Origin: JARIHC01 sp035546975
GTDB lineage: Bacteria; Patescibacteriota; Saccharimonadia; Saccharimonadales; UBA4665
Direction: 5' to 3'
DNA length: 64,000 nt
NCBI GenBank assembly: GCA_035546975.1
Contig: DASZVS010000003.1
Span: 1 to 64,000 of the forward strand
Shown here: one piece after another, positions 15,983-24,452 of the stretch
Layout: every line of letters starts with the position of its first letter
Numbering within the stretch: position 1 is the stretch's first letter
The notes under the pieces: generated by a model
What the model was told of the DNA's origin: nothing
The model's input: the letters and a program-made list of their open reading frames with translations, nothing else
Databases searched by the model: none
Position numbers and translations under genes: made by a program

Positions 15983-16729
15983 ATGCCGAGAAAAAATGCC
16001 AGTCAATCAAGAGATAGCAGAGGCGGGGGAGGGCGACGTCGGAAGCGAGCATCCGGTTCCGGTGCTTTTCCGATTGATTGGGACCGTGCCGAAGCATTGA
16101 ACACAGGGGCGGATGTAAGGGAAATGCAAGCGCCGGGCATAGCCCGCCGTAAACCAGAGAAACTCCACAATGAATTCATAAGAAAGCTCTTCGGATTTGA
16201 CGAGGATACCCTGGAGTTCATGAGGCAGTACAGGCTTGAGGAGGTGGATGATACAGGAGGCATACCAATCCGGTTCGAAGGCATAAGCAAAAAGCCCAAA
16301 AGAAGGATTGAATTCACGAAACTTGGTCTAGTCTGTAGCCGTGGCGGATTGGTGGTGGTCTCCGGCGTGGTAAGCAACGCCGACCAAAATGAAGTGGGAC
16401 TTGGCGTAACCCGTGAGATTCGGCGGACGAGCAGCGAGCCCTCACTTGACAGCCACAATGCCAGCAACAGATTCAATGTAACTCTTGGGAGGCAGCCAGA
16501 AGGTTTCAAAGAACGCGAACTCACGGAGAAATTACTCGGCGATAATGTAATTGCACTTTCAAGCGTCATAGAAGTAAATGGGCACGTTATTAGGCCCAGT
16601 GCAAGCGCTAACGACATTGATGCCTTGTGGGAACGGCGGGAAGAGATACCTTATAGCCGCTCCTTGTCTGATAACTGGGGCAGGCTAGGTTATATCGACG
16701 AACCGCGTCCCAGTGGTGATTACTGGTAA
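15983..16729 (+). CDS. Unrecognised protein next to the att-like repeat (248 aa)
   Basis: The first 30 residues are Gly/Arg/Ser-rich and strongly basic (SRGGGGRRRKRASG), suggesting nucleic-acid binding. The rest is mixed, with a short beta-rich stretch around 115-150 (RGGLVVVSGVVS). No known domain was recognised. It begins about 100 bases after the second copy of the tRNA-Ser 3' repeat. Arg codons AGG and AGA appear more often than in neighbouring genes, where CGC and CGG dominate by eye; both facts hint at acquisition. No strong ribosome site or -10 box at leaderless distance was found. Confidence 0.55.
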   Translation: MPRKNASQSRDSRGGGGRRRKRASGSGAFPIDWDRAEALNTGADVREMQAPGIARRKPEKLHNEFIRKLFGFDEDTLEFMRQYRLEEVDDTGGIPIRFEGISKKPKRRIEFTKLGLVCSRGGLVVVSGVVSNADQNEVGLGVTREIRRTSSEPSLDSHNASNRFNVTLGRQPEGFKERELTEKLLGDNVIALSSVIEVNGHVIRPSASANDIDALWERREEIPYSRSLSDNWGRLGYIDEPRPSGDYW

Positions 16730-16802
16730 GTCCGGCAAATAGTTCGTAATTTTTATCGGTGGCACTAAATAGCCATTGACTGTTCTGCCTTCGGTCACCA
16801 AG

Positions 16803-16811
16803 TGTTACAAT
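16803..16811 (+). promoter_or_regulatory. Leaderless extended -10 promoter
   Basis: TGT plus TACAAT (16806-16811), seven bases before the ATG at 16819. Drives the membrane protein and Clp-like ATPase pair. Confidence 0.65.
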
Positions 16812-16818
16812 AGGGCTT

Positions 16819-17178
16819 ATGCTTGTTGCAGCGTTTTTTTCTTGGTGGTACGGCCAGGGGTGGCAAGGTGTTGCTAAGAATATCGGCCCACGGCTTGCCG
16901 GGATCGCTGAGGCGTTCTCTGCCGCCCAGCTCCTGCGTACCCTATTTTCACCGTGGCGCCGCATCATAACGTATCCCGGTTCAAGCTTTGCTGAAAAGTT
17001 CCGCGCGTGGGGAGATAATATTTTTAGCAGGGCGGTCGGTTTCGTAGTACGGTTGCTCGTGTTGTTTGCAGCCTTACTCGTCATAATTGTGGTTGCTTTT
17101 TTATCGGTTATTGAACTTATCGCCTGGCCGCTTCTGCCCCTTGCCGTACCAGTACTCATCATTATGGGGGTAGTGTAG
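16819..17178 (+). CDS. Small membrane protein upstream of the Clp-like ATPase (119 aa)
   Basis: Has a short hydrophobic aromatic N-terminus (FFSWWYGQGWQG), an amphipathic middle (LLRTLFSPWRRI) and two strong C-terminal membrane segments at about 75-118. It shares an operon with the next gene, one base apart. No family recognised; the neighbourhood suggests it helps place the ATPase at the membrane or feeds it a substrate. Confidence 0.75.
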   Translation: MLVAAFFSWWYGQGWQGVAKNIGPRLAGIAEAFSAAQLLRTLFSPWRRIITYPGSSFAEKFRAWGDNIFSRAVGFVVRLLVLFAALLVIIVVAFLSVIELIAWPLLPLAVPVLIIMGVV

Positions 17179-17179
17179 A

Positions 17180-19657
17180 ATGCAGCCCGCTCAACAGCCA
17201 CAGCCATCGCCAGCGCAGCCTCAACCGGCAGCGCAGCAGCCAAACATGCCGCCAGCACCCGTTCCAACACCGGCGCAAGTGCCAGCTTCACAAGAGCTTA
17301 TAAATACGCGCTCGTCCCGCGCGGCCCAAGCCCGCTTTGGCAAAAAGATCAGCCCCGCAGGCTATAGAGCTATTGCGATGCTCGCCGCAGTACTGTTTAT
17401 AGCAGCCGCTGGTTTAGTTGTGGCAGGTTATGCCCGTTATGCCTGTTTTGCAGGCGCAGGCGCTATTCTGTGCTATATACCTGCTGTGTGGTGGAAGCGC
17501 CAGTTATCGATCCTGCCGCCCAGCGGCCACGATATAAATGACCGCCTGTCAGGCGAAGTCCTAGCACTTCTGCCGCCCTCCATGCCGCAAAATCCGCAAA
17601 CCGTATGGAAACAGATCAGCAAACACTGGCAAACTAACTTTTTCCTTAATCACTTGCTGCTTACCCGCGAAATGGTCGAAGGCCAACTTAGTAATAATCC
17701 CGCGGAGCTGGAGCACGCGCTACAAATAGCTGTGCAACTCTCAGACCGCGTCGAAAGCGAAACAATCGAAGTCGGCTCCGTAGTGGGCGGCATACTTCTA
17801 GCATCGCCAGCGGTATCCCAAATGCTTGTCCAGTTAAAATCAAGGCCAGAAGACGTACAAGCTACCGCCCTCTGGCTAGGCCGCGGCCTTGTAGAACGGA
17901 GGCGTTACGGCAAGCAACGATTCGGTGGGATCGGCCGCGACTGGGCATTCGGCTACACGCCGCTTTTAAATCGCTTCGGCCAAAATTTCAGTCTGGGCAT
18001 AGTCAAACACGGCGCGCACTTCGACTGGCTGGCAAACTCGGGCGGTGTTAAAGCAGTTGAGGCAGCCTTTGAAAACCACGCATCAGCAGTTGCGCTCGTA
18101 GGGCCTGACGGCATCGGCAAGACCAGCACTGTGTATGCACTTGCGCAAAAACTCATAGAAGGCAAAACAAACCAAGTCCTGGCGTACCACCAAATAATTG
18201 CGCTGAATGCTACCGATATAACTTCAAACGCCCGCGGGCCCGGCGATCTCGAGCACATTATGCTGACGCTTGCCAACGAGGCGGCGCACGCCCGCCACAT
18301 TATCCTCTTTTTTGATGATGCCCAGTTGTTGCTCGGCGGAGCGCCCGGTTCATTTGATGCCACCCAGATTCTTCTTTCGATTATCCAGTCGAACGCCATC
18401 CCAATTATCCTGGCGTTTTCCTCAAACGATTATCAGCGCCTACGGGTAAAGAATGCCAGCCTGGCCAATCTTATAACTCCGGTTGTCCTGCAAGAACTGC
18501 CTGAAGCGGGCGTCATGCGCGTGCTCGAAGACAGCGCCCTGGGCCTAGAAAGCCATAACAAGGTTTTAATTTCATACGAAGCATTGCACGAAGCGTACCG
18601 CTTAAGCGGACGATATAACCAAGATGAAGCCTACCCTGGAAAAGCCATCAAATTACTCGGACAATCGATTGCCCACGCCGAACACTCGGCCGTGACCGCC
18701 CAGAGCGTCCAAAAGGCAATCGAACAAACGCGCGGCGTTAAAGCGTCTACTGCTGAGCCGGTAGAAGCCGATGCGCTTTTGCATCTTGAAGACAATATCC
18801 ATCAGCGCATGATCAACCAATCTCATGCTGTCAGCGTTGTCGCTAACGCGCTCAGGCGCGCCAGAGCGGGGGTCACTAACCCAAAGCGCCCCATCGGCAG
18901 CTTCCTTTTCCTCGGCCCGACCGGTGTCGGCAAAACGGAGTTAGCCAAGGCAATCGCCGCGACGTATTTTGGTTCGGAGAGCGCCATGCTCAGGCTGGAT
19001 ATGAGCGAGTACCAACAGCCCGATGATGTCCAGCGGCTGCTTTCCACCGGTGAAACCGATACGAACAGCCTGCTCATGTCCGTCCGGAGGCAACCGTTTT
19101 CTGTGGTTTTGCTCGATGAAATTGAAAAAGCCCATCCGAATATTCTCAACTTGCTTCTCCAATTGCTCGATGAAGGGCAGCTTACGGACAGTTCGGGACG
19201 GCCGGCTTCGTTCAAAGACTGCGTCATTATCGCCACCTCGAATGCCGGCGCCCAGACCATCCGAGAGCGGATTGCCCACGGCGAAAGCCTGGAGAGTTTC
19301 TCGCAACAATTTACCGACCAGCTCATCCAAAGCGGCCAATTCAAACCAGAACTTTTAAACCGCTTCGACGAAATGGTACTGTTCCGCCCGCTCAATCCAG
19401 CAGAGTTAGGCCAAGTAGTCCAACTTATGGTAACTGAGGTTAACAAAACCCTGGCCAATCAGAATATTTCGGTGGAACTCACACCGGCAGGTATCCAAAA
19501 AATCGTTGAGCGCGGCAATGACCCGCGCCTCGGCGCGCGGCCTATGCGGCGGGCACTGCAAAGAGCAGTAGAAGATACAGTTGCCCAGAAAATTTTGCGC
19601 GGCGAGGCGCGGCCCGGCGACCGTATTATGCTCGACGCCCCCGACCTAGCTATTTAA
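17180..19657 (+). CDS. Membrane-anchored Clp/Hsp100-type ATPase with two AAA+ domains
   Basis: An 825-residue protein. Residues 1-45 are Pro/Gln/Ala-rich and 60-105 hold two membrane segments, replacing the usual Clp N-domain. The first AAA+ module has Walker A GPDGIGKTS and Walker B IILFFDDAQ; its Asp-Asp replaces the usual Asp-Glu, so hydrolysis there may be weak. The second has GPTGVGKTE, VVLLDEIEKAHP and the ClpB-type C-terminal small domain (NDPRLGARPMRRALQRAVED). No ClpP-binding loop was identified. It probably unfolds proteins at the membrane. Convergent overlap of eight bases with the next gene. Confidence 0.85.
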   Translation: MQPAQQPQPSPAQPQPAAQQPNMPPAPVPTPAQVPASQELINTRSSRAAQARFGKKISPAGYRAIAMLAAVLFIAAAGLVVAGYARYACFAGAGAILCYIPAVWWKRQLSILPPSGHDINDRLSGEVLALLPPSMPQNPQTVWKQISKHWQTNFFLNHLLLTREMVEGQLSNNPAELEHALQIAVQLSDRVESETIEVGSVVGGILLASPAVSQMLVQLKSRPEDVQATALWLGRGLVERRRYGKQRFGGIGRDWAFGYTPLLNRFGQNFSLGIVKHGAHFDWLANSGGVKAVEAAFENHASAVALVGPDGIGKTSTVYALAQKLIEGKTNQVLAYHQIIALNATDITSNARGPGDLEHIMLTLANEAAHARHIILFFDDAQLLLGGAPGSFDATQILLSIIQSNAIPIILAFSSNDYQRLRVKNASLANLITPVVLQELPEAGVMRVLEDSALGLESHNKVLISYEALHEAYRLSGRYNQDEAYPGKAIKLLGQSIAHAEHSAVTAQSVQKAIEQTRGVKASTAEPVEADALLHLEDNIHQRMINQSHAVSVVANALRRARAGVTNPKRPIGSFLFLGPTGVGKTELAKAIAATYFGSESAMLRLDMSEYQQPDDVQRLLSTGETDTNSLLMSVRRQPFSVVLLDEIEKAHPNILNLLLQLLDEGQLTDSSGRPASFKDCVIIATSNAGAQTIRERIAHGESLESFSQQFTDQLIQSGQFKPELLNRFDEMVLFRPLNPAELGQVVQLMVTEVNKTLANQNISVELTPAGIQKIVERGNDPRLGARPMRRALQRAVEDTVAQKILRGEARPGDRIMLDAPDLAI

Positions 19658-20063
19658 TCTTGTTCAGGTCGCCATTAATAACCACGGGTTTCATGGCAAC
19701 TATTTCGGTACCGTAATACGGCATATCCGGTGCCGGGTTCCATAAGAATATTTTCTGGTTCAATACATGGGCAAAACCCATTTCCAAAAAAGCATTGCCG
19801 CCAATATAGTTCTTAATGCCATGCTTATCAAAGTTTAGTACTAGTAGGGCGTCTGCCGTTTGCATCGGCTGCCAAAATTCCCGTATGGCGTCGTGCTCAT
19901 TTTTATCCACCAGTTTTAACGCCTCAATTTCTTCAGCCGATTTGCCGGCATAGTTCCCGCCGAACTTACTCATAAATGGTTCATGGCCAAGCTTTCTAAG
20001 TTCTTCGCAAACTTCGATCATTCGATCCGTGAACTGCATACTACCGGCAACGCCGATATTCAT
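19650..20063 (-). CDS. Nucleoside 2-deoxyribosyltransferase-like protein
   Basis: 137 residues with the fold pattern of the nucleoside 2-deoxyribosyltransferase/LOG-like family: an N-terminal GVAGSMQFTDRM loop, an acidic LNFDKHG strand end, and the conserved GGNAFLEMGFAHVLNQKIFL block. Members of this group in CPR bacteria are usually annotated from this fold only. The product may cleave or exchange nucleotide bases. It lies 13 bases after pyrH on the same strand, so a nucleotide-related role is plausible. Confidence 0.7.
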   Translation of the reverse strand: MNIGVAGSMQFTDRMIEVCEELRKLGHEPFMSKFGGNYAGKSAEEIEALKLVDKNEHDAIREFWQPMQTADALLVLNFDKHGIKNYIGGNAFLEMGFAHVLNQKIFLWNPAPDMPYYGTEIVAMKPVVINGDLNKIK

Positions 20064-20076
20064 AAACCCTCTTAGT

Positions 20077-20796
20077 TTAGTTGATCATCGTGCCAACGGC
20101 TTCGCCGCGGGCAATTTTAAGCAAATTGTCTTCCTTGAAAGCATCGAAGACGATAATCGGTTTTTTCTGTTCAAGAGCCAGGCCCAGGGCCGCCTTGTCC
20201 ATAACTTTAATGGAATTATCCTCGACCGCTTGCTGGAATGAAACATGGTCAATCTTTTGTGCGTCCGGATAGACTTCCGGATCGCGGTCATAAACACCGT
20301 CAAACTTGGTCGCTTTCAACACTATGTCGCAATCGAGCTCAAGGGCAAAACTGACTGCCGCCGTGTCGTGCGTCACATACGGCCGGGCTGTACCGCCGGC
20401 GATAAACACTACGCGGCCCTTTTGCAGATGTTTCTCCGCCAAGCGGTAAGAATAAGACTCCGCGATCTGCGTGGCAAAAACATTGCTCAAACAGCGGGTA
20501 GTGATGTTATGCGCTTCAAAAATATCAGTCATGGCCATAGAGTTGATCAGGCCGCTCAGCATGCCCATTTGATCGCCCGTGACGCGTTTTATGCCGTGCC
20601 CGGCAATTTCGGCACCGCGCACCATATTGCCGCCGCCGGCAACCATAACCACCTGACATCCCGTGTCGAGGACTTTTTTAACTTCCTCCGCGAGAAAGCC
20701 GGCAATCTCCGGGTCTACGCCGAAATCATATTTGCCGGCCAATTGTTCGCCGGACAGCTTGAGGACAATTCGTTTATAAGGAGATGTATCACTCAC
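20077..20796 (-). CDS. pyrH: Uridylate kinase
   Basis: Phosphorylates UMP to UDP. The N-terminal VLKLSGEQLAG motif, the GGGNMVRGAE loop and the C-terminal KATKFDGVYDRDP block are characteristic of the bacterial amino-acid-kinase-type UMP kinase, and 239 residues is normal. The start is a GTG at 20796. A TGC-TAAACT promoter ends nine bases before it, with no Shine-Dalgarno, so translation may be leaderless or nearly so. Confidence 0.95.
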   Translation of the reverse strand: MSDTSPYKRIVLKLSGEQLAGKYDFGVDPEIAGFLAEEVKKVLDTGCQVVMVAGGGNMVRGAEIAGHGIKRVTGDQMGMLSGLINSMAMTDIFEAHNITTRCLSNVFATQIAESYSYRLAEKHLQKGRVVFIAGGTARPYVTHDTAAVSFALELDCDIVLKATKFDGVYDRDPEVYPDAQKIDHVSFQQAVEDNSIKVMDKAALGLALEQKKPIIVFDAFKEDNLLKIARGEAVGTMIN

Positions 20797-20805
20797 TAAA
20801 AATCC

Positions 20806-20814
20806 AGTTTAGCA
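20806..20814 (-). promoter_or_regulatory. Extended -10 promoter of pyrH
   Basis: Minus-strand TGC plus TAAACT (TAAACT at 20806-20811), nine bases from the GTG start. Confidence 0.45.
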
Positions 20815-20868
20815 GATATTCACTTAATTGTCGTAGTTATTACTATTTTATTGGCTCGTCCGGCAGTC

Positions 20869-20874
20869 TATACT
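20869..20874 (+). promoter_or_regulatory. -10 box of the coiled-coil/xth operon
   Basis: TATACT ends nine bases before the ATG at 20884. It lies inside the frame that begins at the TTG at 20851, so that earlier start is unlikely. Confidence 0.55.
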
Positions 20875-20883
20875 AAAAAGCCT

Positions 20884-21150
20884 ATGAGTGCGGGGGAGTA
20901 CGACAACGAAGCTTTGCAGCGCGTGGCTGATTTGGTTGCCGAGCAAATCGTCAGCCAATTCAAGACAGCTATGGAAGCGATCGAACAAATCAAACGGCAG
21001 ACCAGCAATATCCCAGCCATCCAAAACGACATCGACGAGCTGAAGAACGATATGAAGGCCGTGAAGCAAGCCATTAAGGACACCAATACGGACCTGCGCG
21101 AACTTGACGGCCGCGTGGAACAGCTCGAAACTTCCGCTTACCATGCCTAA
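20884..21150 (+). CDS. Small coiled-coil protein (88 aa)
   Basis: Starts at ATG 20884 (MSAGEYDNEALQ). Residues 25-85 are a charged heptad-like stretch (AIQNDIDELKNDMKAVKQAI and RELDGRVEQLE), typical of a dimeric or trimeric coiled coil. No catalytic motif. Its last eight bases overlap the start of xth, so it is co-translated with the repair nuclease. Function unknown; oligomerisation or adaptor role is an inference. Confidence 0.75.
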   Translation: MSAGEYDNEALQRVADLVAEQIVSQFKTAMEAIEQIKRQTSNIPAIQNDIDELKNDMKAVKQAIKDTNTDLRELDGRVEQLETSAYHA

Positions 21151-21949
21151 GGTTAAACTTTACTCCTGGAACGTCAACGGCATACGCGCCGTTGTTAAGA
21201 AAGAAAAGTTCCAACCCTTTCTGGACAGCGAAAAGCCGGACATTCTGTGCTTGCAGGAAATCAAGGCCAAGCCGGAACAAATCGATGTCGATATCAACGG
21301 CTACGATGCTTTCTGGTATTCAGCCGAGAAGCCGGGCTACAGCGGCACGGCAATCCTCAGCAAACTCAAACCGCTGCAAGTTGTAAACGGCTTTCCGCCA
21401 GAGGTTATCAAGAAATATAAAGTAAGCGGCGACACCTACGGCGACCCGAATATGGAAGGCCGGGTAATTGCCGCCGAGTTTGATAAATTTTGGGTAGTCA
21501 CCGTTTATACGCCGAATGCCAAAGACGACTTAAGCCGTATTCCTTTACGCCACGAACACTGGGACCCGGCCTTTTTGGCGTACTGCAAGCAGCTTGAACA
21601 GTCCAAGCCAGTAGTATTTTGCGGCGATCTGAACGTAGCGCATACGCCTGATGATCTTGCAAACGACAAAACCAATGTCGGCAAAAAAGGCTTCACAGAC
21701 GAAGAGCGCGCTGGTTTCCAAGCCTTTATCGATGCCGGTTTCGTCGACACGCTCCGCATGTTTAAGCAAGGCAAGGGCTACTACACTTGGTGGAGCCACT
21801 TTGCTAATGCCCGCGAACGGAATGTCGGCTGGCGCATAGACTATGTATTAGTTTCTGAAAGCCTCAAAAATAAAGTACAGAAAGCCGAAATTCACCCGAA
21901 GGTCCTGGGCTCCGACCATTGCCCGGTGTCTGTTACACTGGACATATGA
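21143..21949 (+). CDS. xth: Exodeoxyribonuclease III / AP endonuclease
   Basis: Cuts DNA at abasic sites in base excision repair. Family blocks in order: YSWNVNGIRA, LCLQEIKAK, GRVIAAEF, FCGDLNVAH (with the catalytic Asp and Asn) and GSDHCPV (catalytic His). The ATG at 21143 gives 268 residues starting MPKVKLYSWN, directly before the first conserved strand; the upstream frame extension is only overlap with the coiled-coil gene. Stop and next start overlap (ATGA). Confidence 0.95.
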   Translation: MPKVKLYSWNVNGIRAVVKKEKFQPFLDSEKPDILCLQEIKAKPEQIDVDINGYDAFWYSAEKPGYSGTAILSKLKPLQVVNGFPPEVIKKYKVSGDTYGDPNMEGRVIAAEFDKFWVVTVYTPNAKDDLSRIPLRHEHWDPAFLAYCKQLEQSKPVVFCGDLNVAHTPDDLANDKTNVGKKGFTDEERAGFQAFIDAGFVDTLRMFKQGKGYYTWWSHFANARERNVGWRIDYVLVSESLKNKVQKAEIHPKVLGSDHCPVSVTLDI

Positions 21950-22353
21950 GCCGGGGGAAACAAGACAATCAGCAGGGTGACCCTGATACGACTATCCAGG
22001 AGCTAAAAGATCTGATTGCCCAATTTGCCGCCGAGCGCGACTGGGAACGACACCATACGCCGAAAAACCTGGCACTTTCTATCAGTATCGAGGCCGCGGA
22101 GCTACTCGAGCATTTCCAGTGGGATGAATACCATCAGGACGACAAAGAAGCGATGGCCAGCGAGCTGGCCGACATTCTGGCGTATGCTTTTAATTTTGCA
22201 AACGTTATGGATATCGACGTCGCCAGCGCTTTTCGTAAAAAACTCGAGAAGGTGAATAAAAAATATCCGGTGGAGATATTCAATAAAAATAACGTTGGCA
22301 AAGATGACTTTTTTCGCATCAAAAAAGAATATCGCAAGAAAGGAAAGTCATGA
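21946..22353 (+). CDS. MazG-like nucleotide pyrophosphohydrolase
   Basis: 135 residues in the all-alpha NTP pyrophosphatase superfamily. The metal-binding helices are visible as SIEAAELLEHFQWDE (E-x-x-E) and ELADILAYAFNFANVMDID (E-x-x-D). Such small MazG-like enzymes clear non-canonical or excess dNTPs. The location between a repair nuclease and a peptidase in an overlapping operon suits a housecleaning role. The start at the ATGA overlap is preferred to the earlier in-frame codon. Confidence 0.88.
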   Translation: MSRGKQDNQQGDPDTTIQELKDLIAQFAAERDWERHHTPKNLALSISIEAAELLEHFQWDEYHQDDKEAMASELADILAYAFNFANVMDIDVASAFRKKLEKVNKKYPVEIFNKNNVGKDDFFRIKKEYRKKGKS

Positions 22354-23273
22354 CACCGGATGAACACACGAACCAAGAGTTTTTCTTAGATGTTGGCAAT
22401 GGACACCAATTGTACGTCCAAGACTGGGGCAATAAAGACGCCGAGACGGCGATCTTATTTTTGCACGGCGGCCCGGGCAATGGTTGCTATGACAGAGATA
22501 AAGACAAGTTTGACCCGGCAACCCAGCGCGTCATTTTTCATGACCAGCGCGGCTCTGGCAAAAGTACGCCCAGCGGCGAACTTGCACACAATACGACGCA
22601 AGACCTTATCGCCGACATTATAAAAATCACTGAACGGCTTACCATTGACCAATTTGTTGTAACCGGCGGATCCTGGGGCTCGACCCTTGCGCTTTCGTTC
22701 GCCATCGCGCACCCAGAGAAAGTTATCGGCCTGGTTATCGATGGCGTATACACGGCGACAAAGGATGAAACCGATTGGTTTGAGGGTGGCGGTTGGCGCG
22801 AATTTTTCCCGGATATCTGGGAAGCATACCAGCAAACCGTTCCTGAAGAACATCGCGATAATCCAAGCGCTTACCATTATGACCGGGCGTTGCACGGCAA
22901 CCCTGAGGAGATTAAACGGTCGTCGTACGACTATCTCGGCATGGAAATAGCAATTCTAAAACTCGACGACCAGCTCAGCCAAAAACCGTTCGATGATGAA
23001 TTTGAACCTGGTGGTGGCCTTATAGAAATGCATTATTTGGCGAACGGCTGCTTTCTGGAAGAAGGTTATATTTTGAAAAATGCTCCAAAACTTACCATGC
23101 CGGTGTACATGATACAAGGAAGGTACGATATGGTTTGCCGGCCGCAAGTTGCCTACCGGCTCAACAAAGCGCTTCCAAACAGTAAGCTCATCTGGACTAT
23201 AAATGGCCACCTAAAACAGCACGAGGCAAAAACCGCCCTCATGTTAGTTTTGGATCGGTTAGCCGCGTCTTAG
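22350..23273 (+). CDS. Proline iminopeptidase-like alpha/beta hydrolase
   Basis: 307 residues in peptidase family S33. The oxyanion motif HGGPGNG, the DQRGSGKS motif and the nucleophile elbow GGSWGS are all typical of proline iminopeptidase, which releases N-terminal proline from peptides. The acid is likely the Asp in GRYDMVCRP, and the His lies in the NGHLKQHEA segment. Last gene of the 20884-23273 operon, overlapping the MazG-like gene by ATGA. A fastidious host-dependent or peptide-scavenging life would make use of it. Confidence 0.88.
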   Translation: MTPDEHTNQEFFLDVGNGHQLYVQDWGNKDAETAILFLHGGPGNGCYDRDKDKFDPATQRVIFHDQRGSGKSTPSGELAHNTTQDLIADIIKITERLTIDQFVVTGGSWGSTLALSFAIAHPEKVIGLVIDGVYTATKDETDWFEGGGWREFFPDIWEAYQQTVPEEHRDNPSAYHYDRALHGNPEEIKRSSYDYLGMEIAILKLDDQLSQKPFDDEFEPGGGLIEMHYLANGCFLEEGYILKNAPKLTMPVYMIQGRYDMVCRPQVAYRLNKALPNSKLIWTINGHLKQHEAKTALMLVLDRLAAS

Positions 23274-23653
23274 TCGCCAGCGCCGAGAAAATCAAGCGCA
23301 ATCAGCGGGCCCTCTGTGCGGCAATCGCCAATCCGGCGTATTCTCCCTAGTAGGCCAGGAAATTCTGTCAGCGAAAAATCATCAAACTTCTCGATTGAAT
23401 AAACGCTAATTTCCTCGCCAAAGGCCGCTTCGGCGATTGGTTTGGCTTCTTCTAAGCTCGAGCCTACAACACCTTCAACGATGCCGGACCCGCCTTCAAG
23501 GAGCCAGCGAAGCCTCTTCGCTTTTTCCATAACCTGAGTTCGATATGTACTGTTACTAGAATTAGCCAGAAGGCTCAATTCTCCATGGCGTTCTACCATA
23601 GCAATAAGTTCCTCGGCCGGCGCACGTAAGGTAGGGGACGATCCAGATGGCAT
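23270..23653 (-). CDS. Unrecognised small protein (127 aa)
   Basis: No known domain was recognised. The N-terminal half is helical with a hydrophobic-charged pattern (PAEELIAMVERHGELSLLAN, then KAKRLRWLLEGG); the C-terminal half is mixed. A TAAAAT hexamer ends nine bases before the ATG, which supports expression. It converges on the peptidase gene with a four-base overlap of stop codons. Confidence 0.55.
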   Translation of the reverse strand: MPSGSSPTLRAPAEELIAMVERHGELSLLANSSNSTYRTQVMEKAKRLRWLLEGGSGIVEGVVGSSLEEAKPIAEAAFGEEISVYSIEKFDDFSLTEFPGLLGRIRRIGDCRTEGPLIALDFLGAGD

Positions 23654-23711
23654 AATTTATTAATTTTAACCTCATTTTTACATAAATGCAACCCTAGGAG
23701 ACCGTACGCGG

Positions 23712-23717
23712 TATACT
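23712..23717 (+). promoter_or_regulatory. Leaderless promoter of the HAD operon
   Basis: TATACT ends six bases before the ATG at 23724. Confidence 0.55.
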
Positions 23718-23723
23718 ACATAT

Positions 23724-24452
23724 ATGCTAGATCCTCACCCAAGGCCGTTCGCCGTTTTCGATATCGACGGCACGCTTATCCGTTGGCAGCTATACCACGC
23801 AATCGCCGACCGCCTGGCCAAAAACGGTTGCCTCGATGCCAGGGAATTTGAAAAGGTCAGGGAATCGCGCATGAGTTGGAAGACCCGCTCCGGCGAACTT
23901 TCTTTTAATGAATACGAGGATAACCTGGTGCGGCTGGTAAATGGAGCCATCGGCAGTATTAGCGTCCAGTCATTCGAGGAGGCATGCGGACAGGTTATCG
24001 AAGAATACAAAGACCAAGTTTATACATACACGAGAGACCTCATAGAGGATTTACGGCAAAAGGAATATTTACTCTTCGTCATTTCAGGGTCGCAAGCCGA
24101 GATCGTCCAGCTGTTGGCCGAATATTATGCCTTTGATGACTATGCCGGCACCGAGTATGAAAAAATAAACGGCCACTTTACCGGCAAAAACACACCGCTC
24201 CGCAGCAGCCGCAAACCCACCGTACTTAAAGAAATGGTTGCAAAACATGGAGCCCGTTGGGATGACAGTATTGCAGTCGGCGATAGCGAGAGCGACATCC
24301 CCATGCTTGAAGTTGTTCAGCTGCCGGTGGCGTTTAACCCGAATAAGCGCCTGTTCAAGCACGCCGAAAAGGCTGGCTGGAAAGTCGTTTTGGAACGAAA
24401 AAACATGGTATACGAATTAGAGCAGGAACATGGCATCTACAGACTCAAATAA
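23724..24452 (+). CDS. HAD-superfamily hydrolase, SerB-like (subclass IB)
   Basis: 242 residues with the four HAD motifs: FDIDGTLI (nucleophile Asp), FVISGSQ, a Lys near KPTVLKEM, and VGDSESDIPML. The cap between motifs I and II is helical, as in phosphoserine phosphatase. The natural phosphate ester is uncertain; the SerB-like family also includes lipid and glycerol phosphate phosphatases. First gene of a three-gene operon; its 3' end overlaps the next gene by 23 bases. Confidence 0.85.
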   Translation: MLDPHPRPFAVFDIDGTLIRWQLYHAIADRLAKNGCLDAREFEKVRESRMSWKTRSGELSFNEYEDNLVRLVNGAIGSISVQSFEEACGQVIEEYKDQVYTYTRDLIEDLRQKEYLLFVISGSQAEIVQLLAEYYAFDDYAGTEYEKINGHFTGKNTPLRSSRKPTVLKEMVAKHGARWDDSIAVGDSESDIPMLEVVQLPVAFNPNKRLFKHAEKAGWKVVLERKNMVYELEQEHGIYRLK

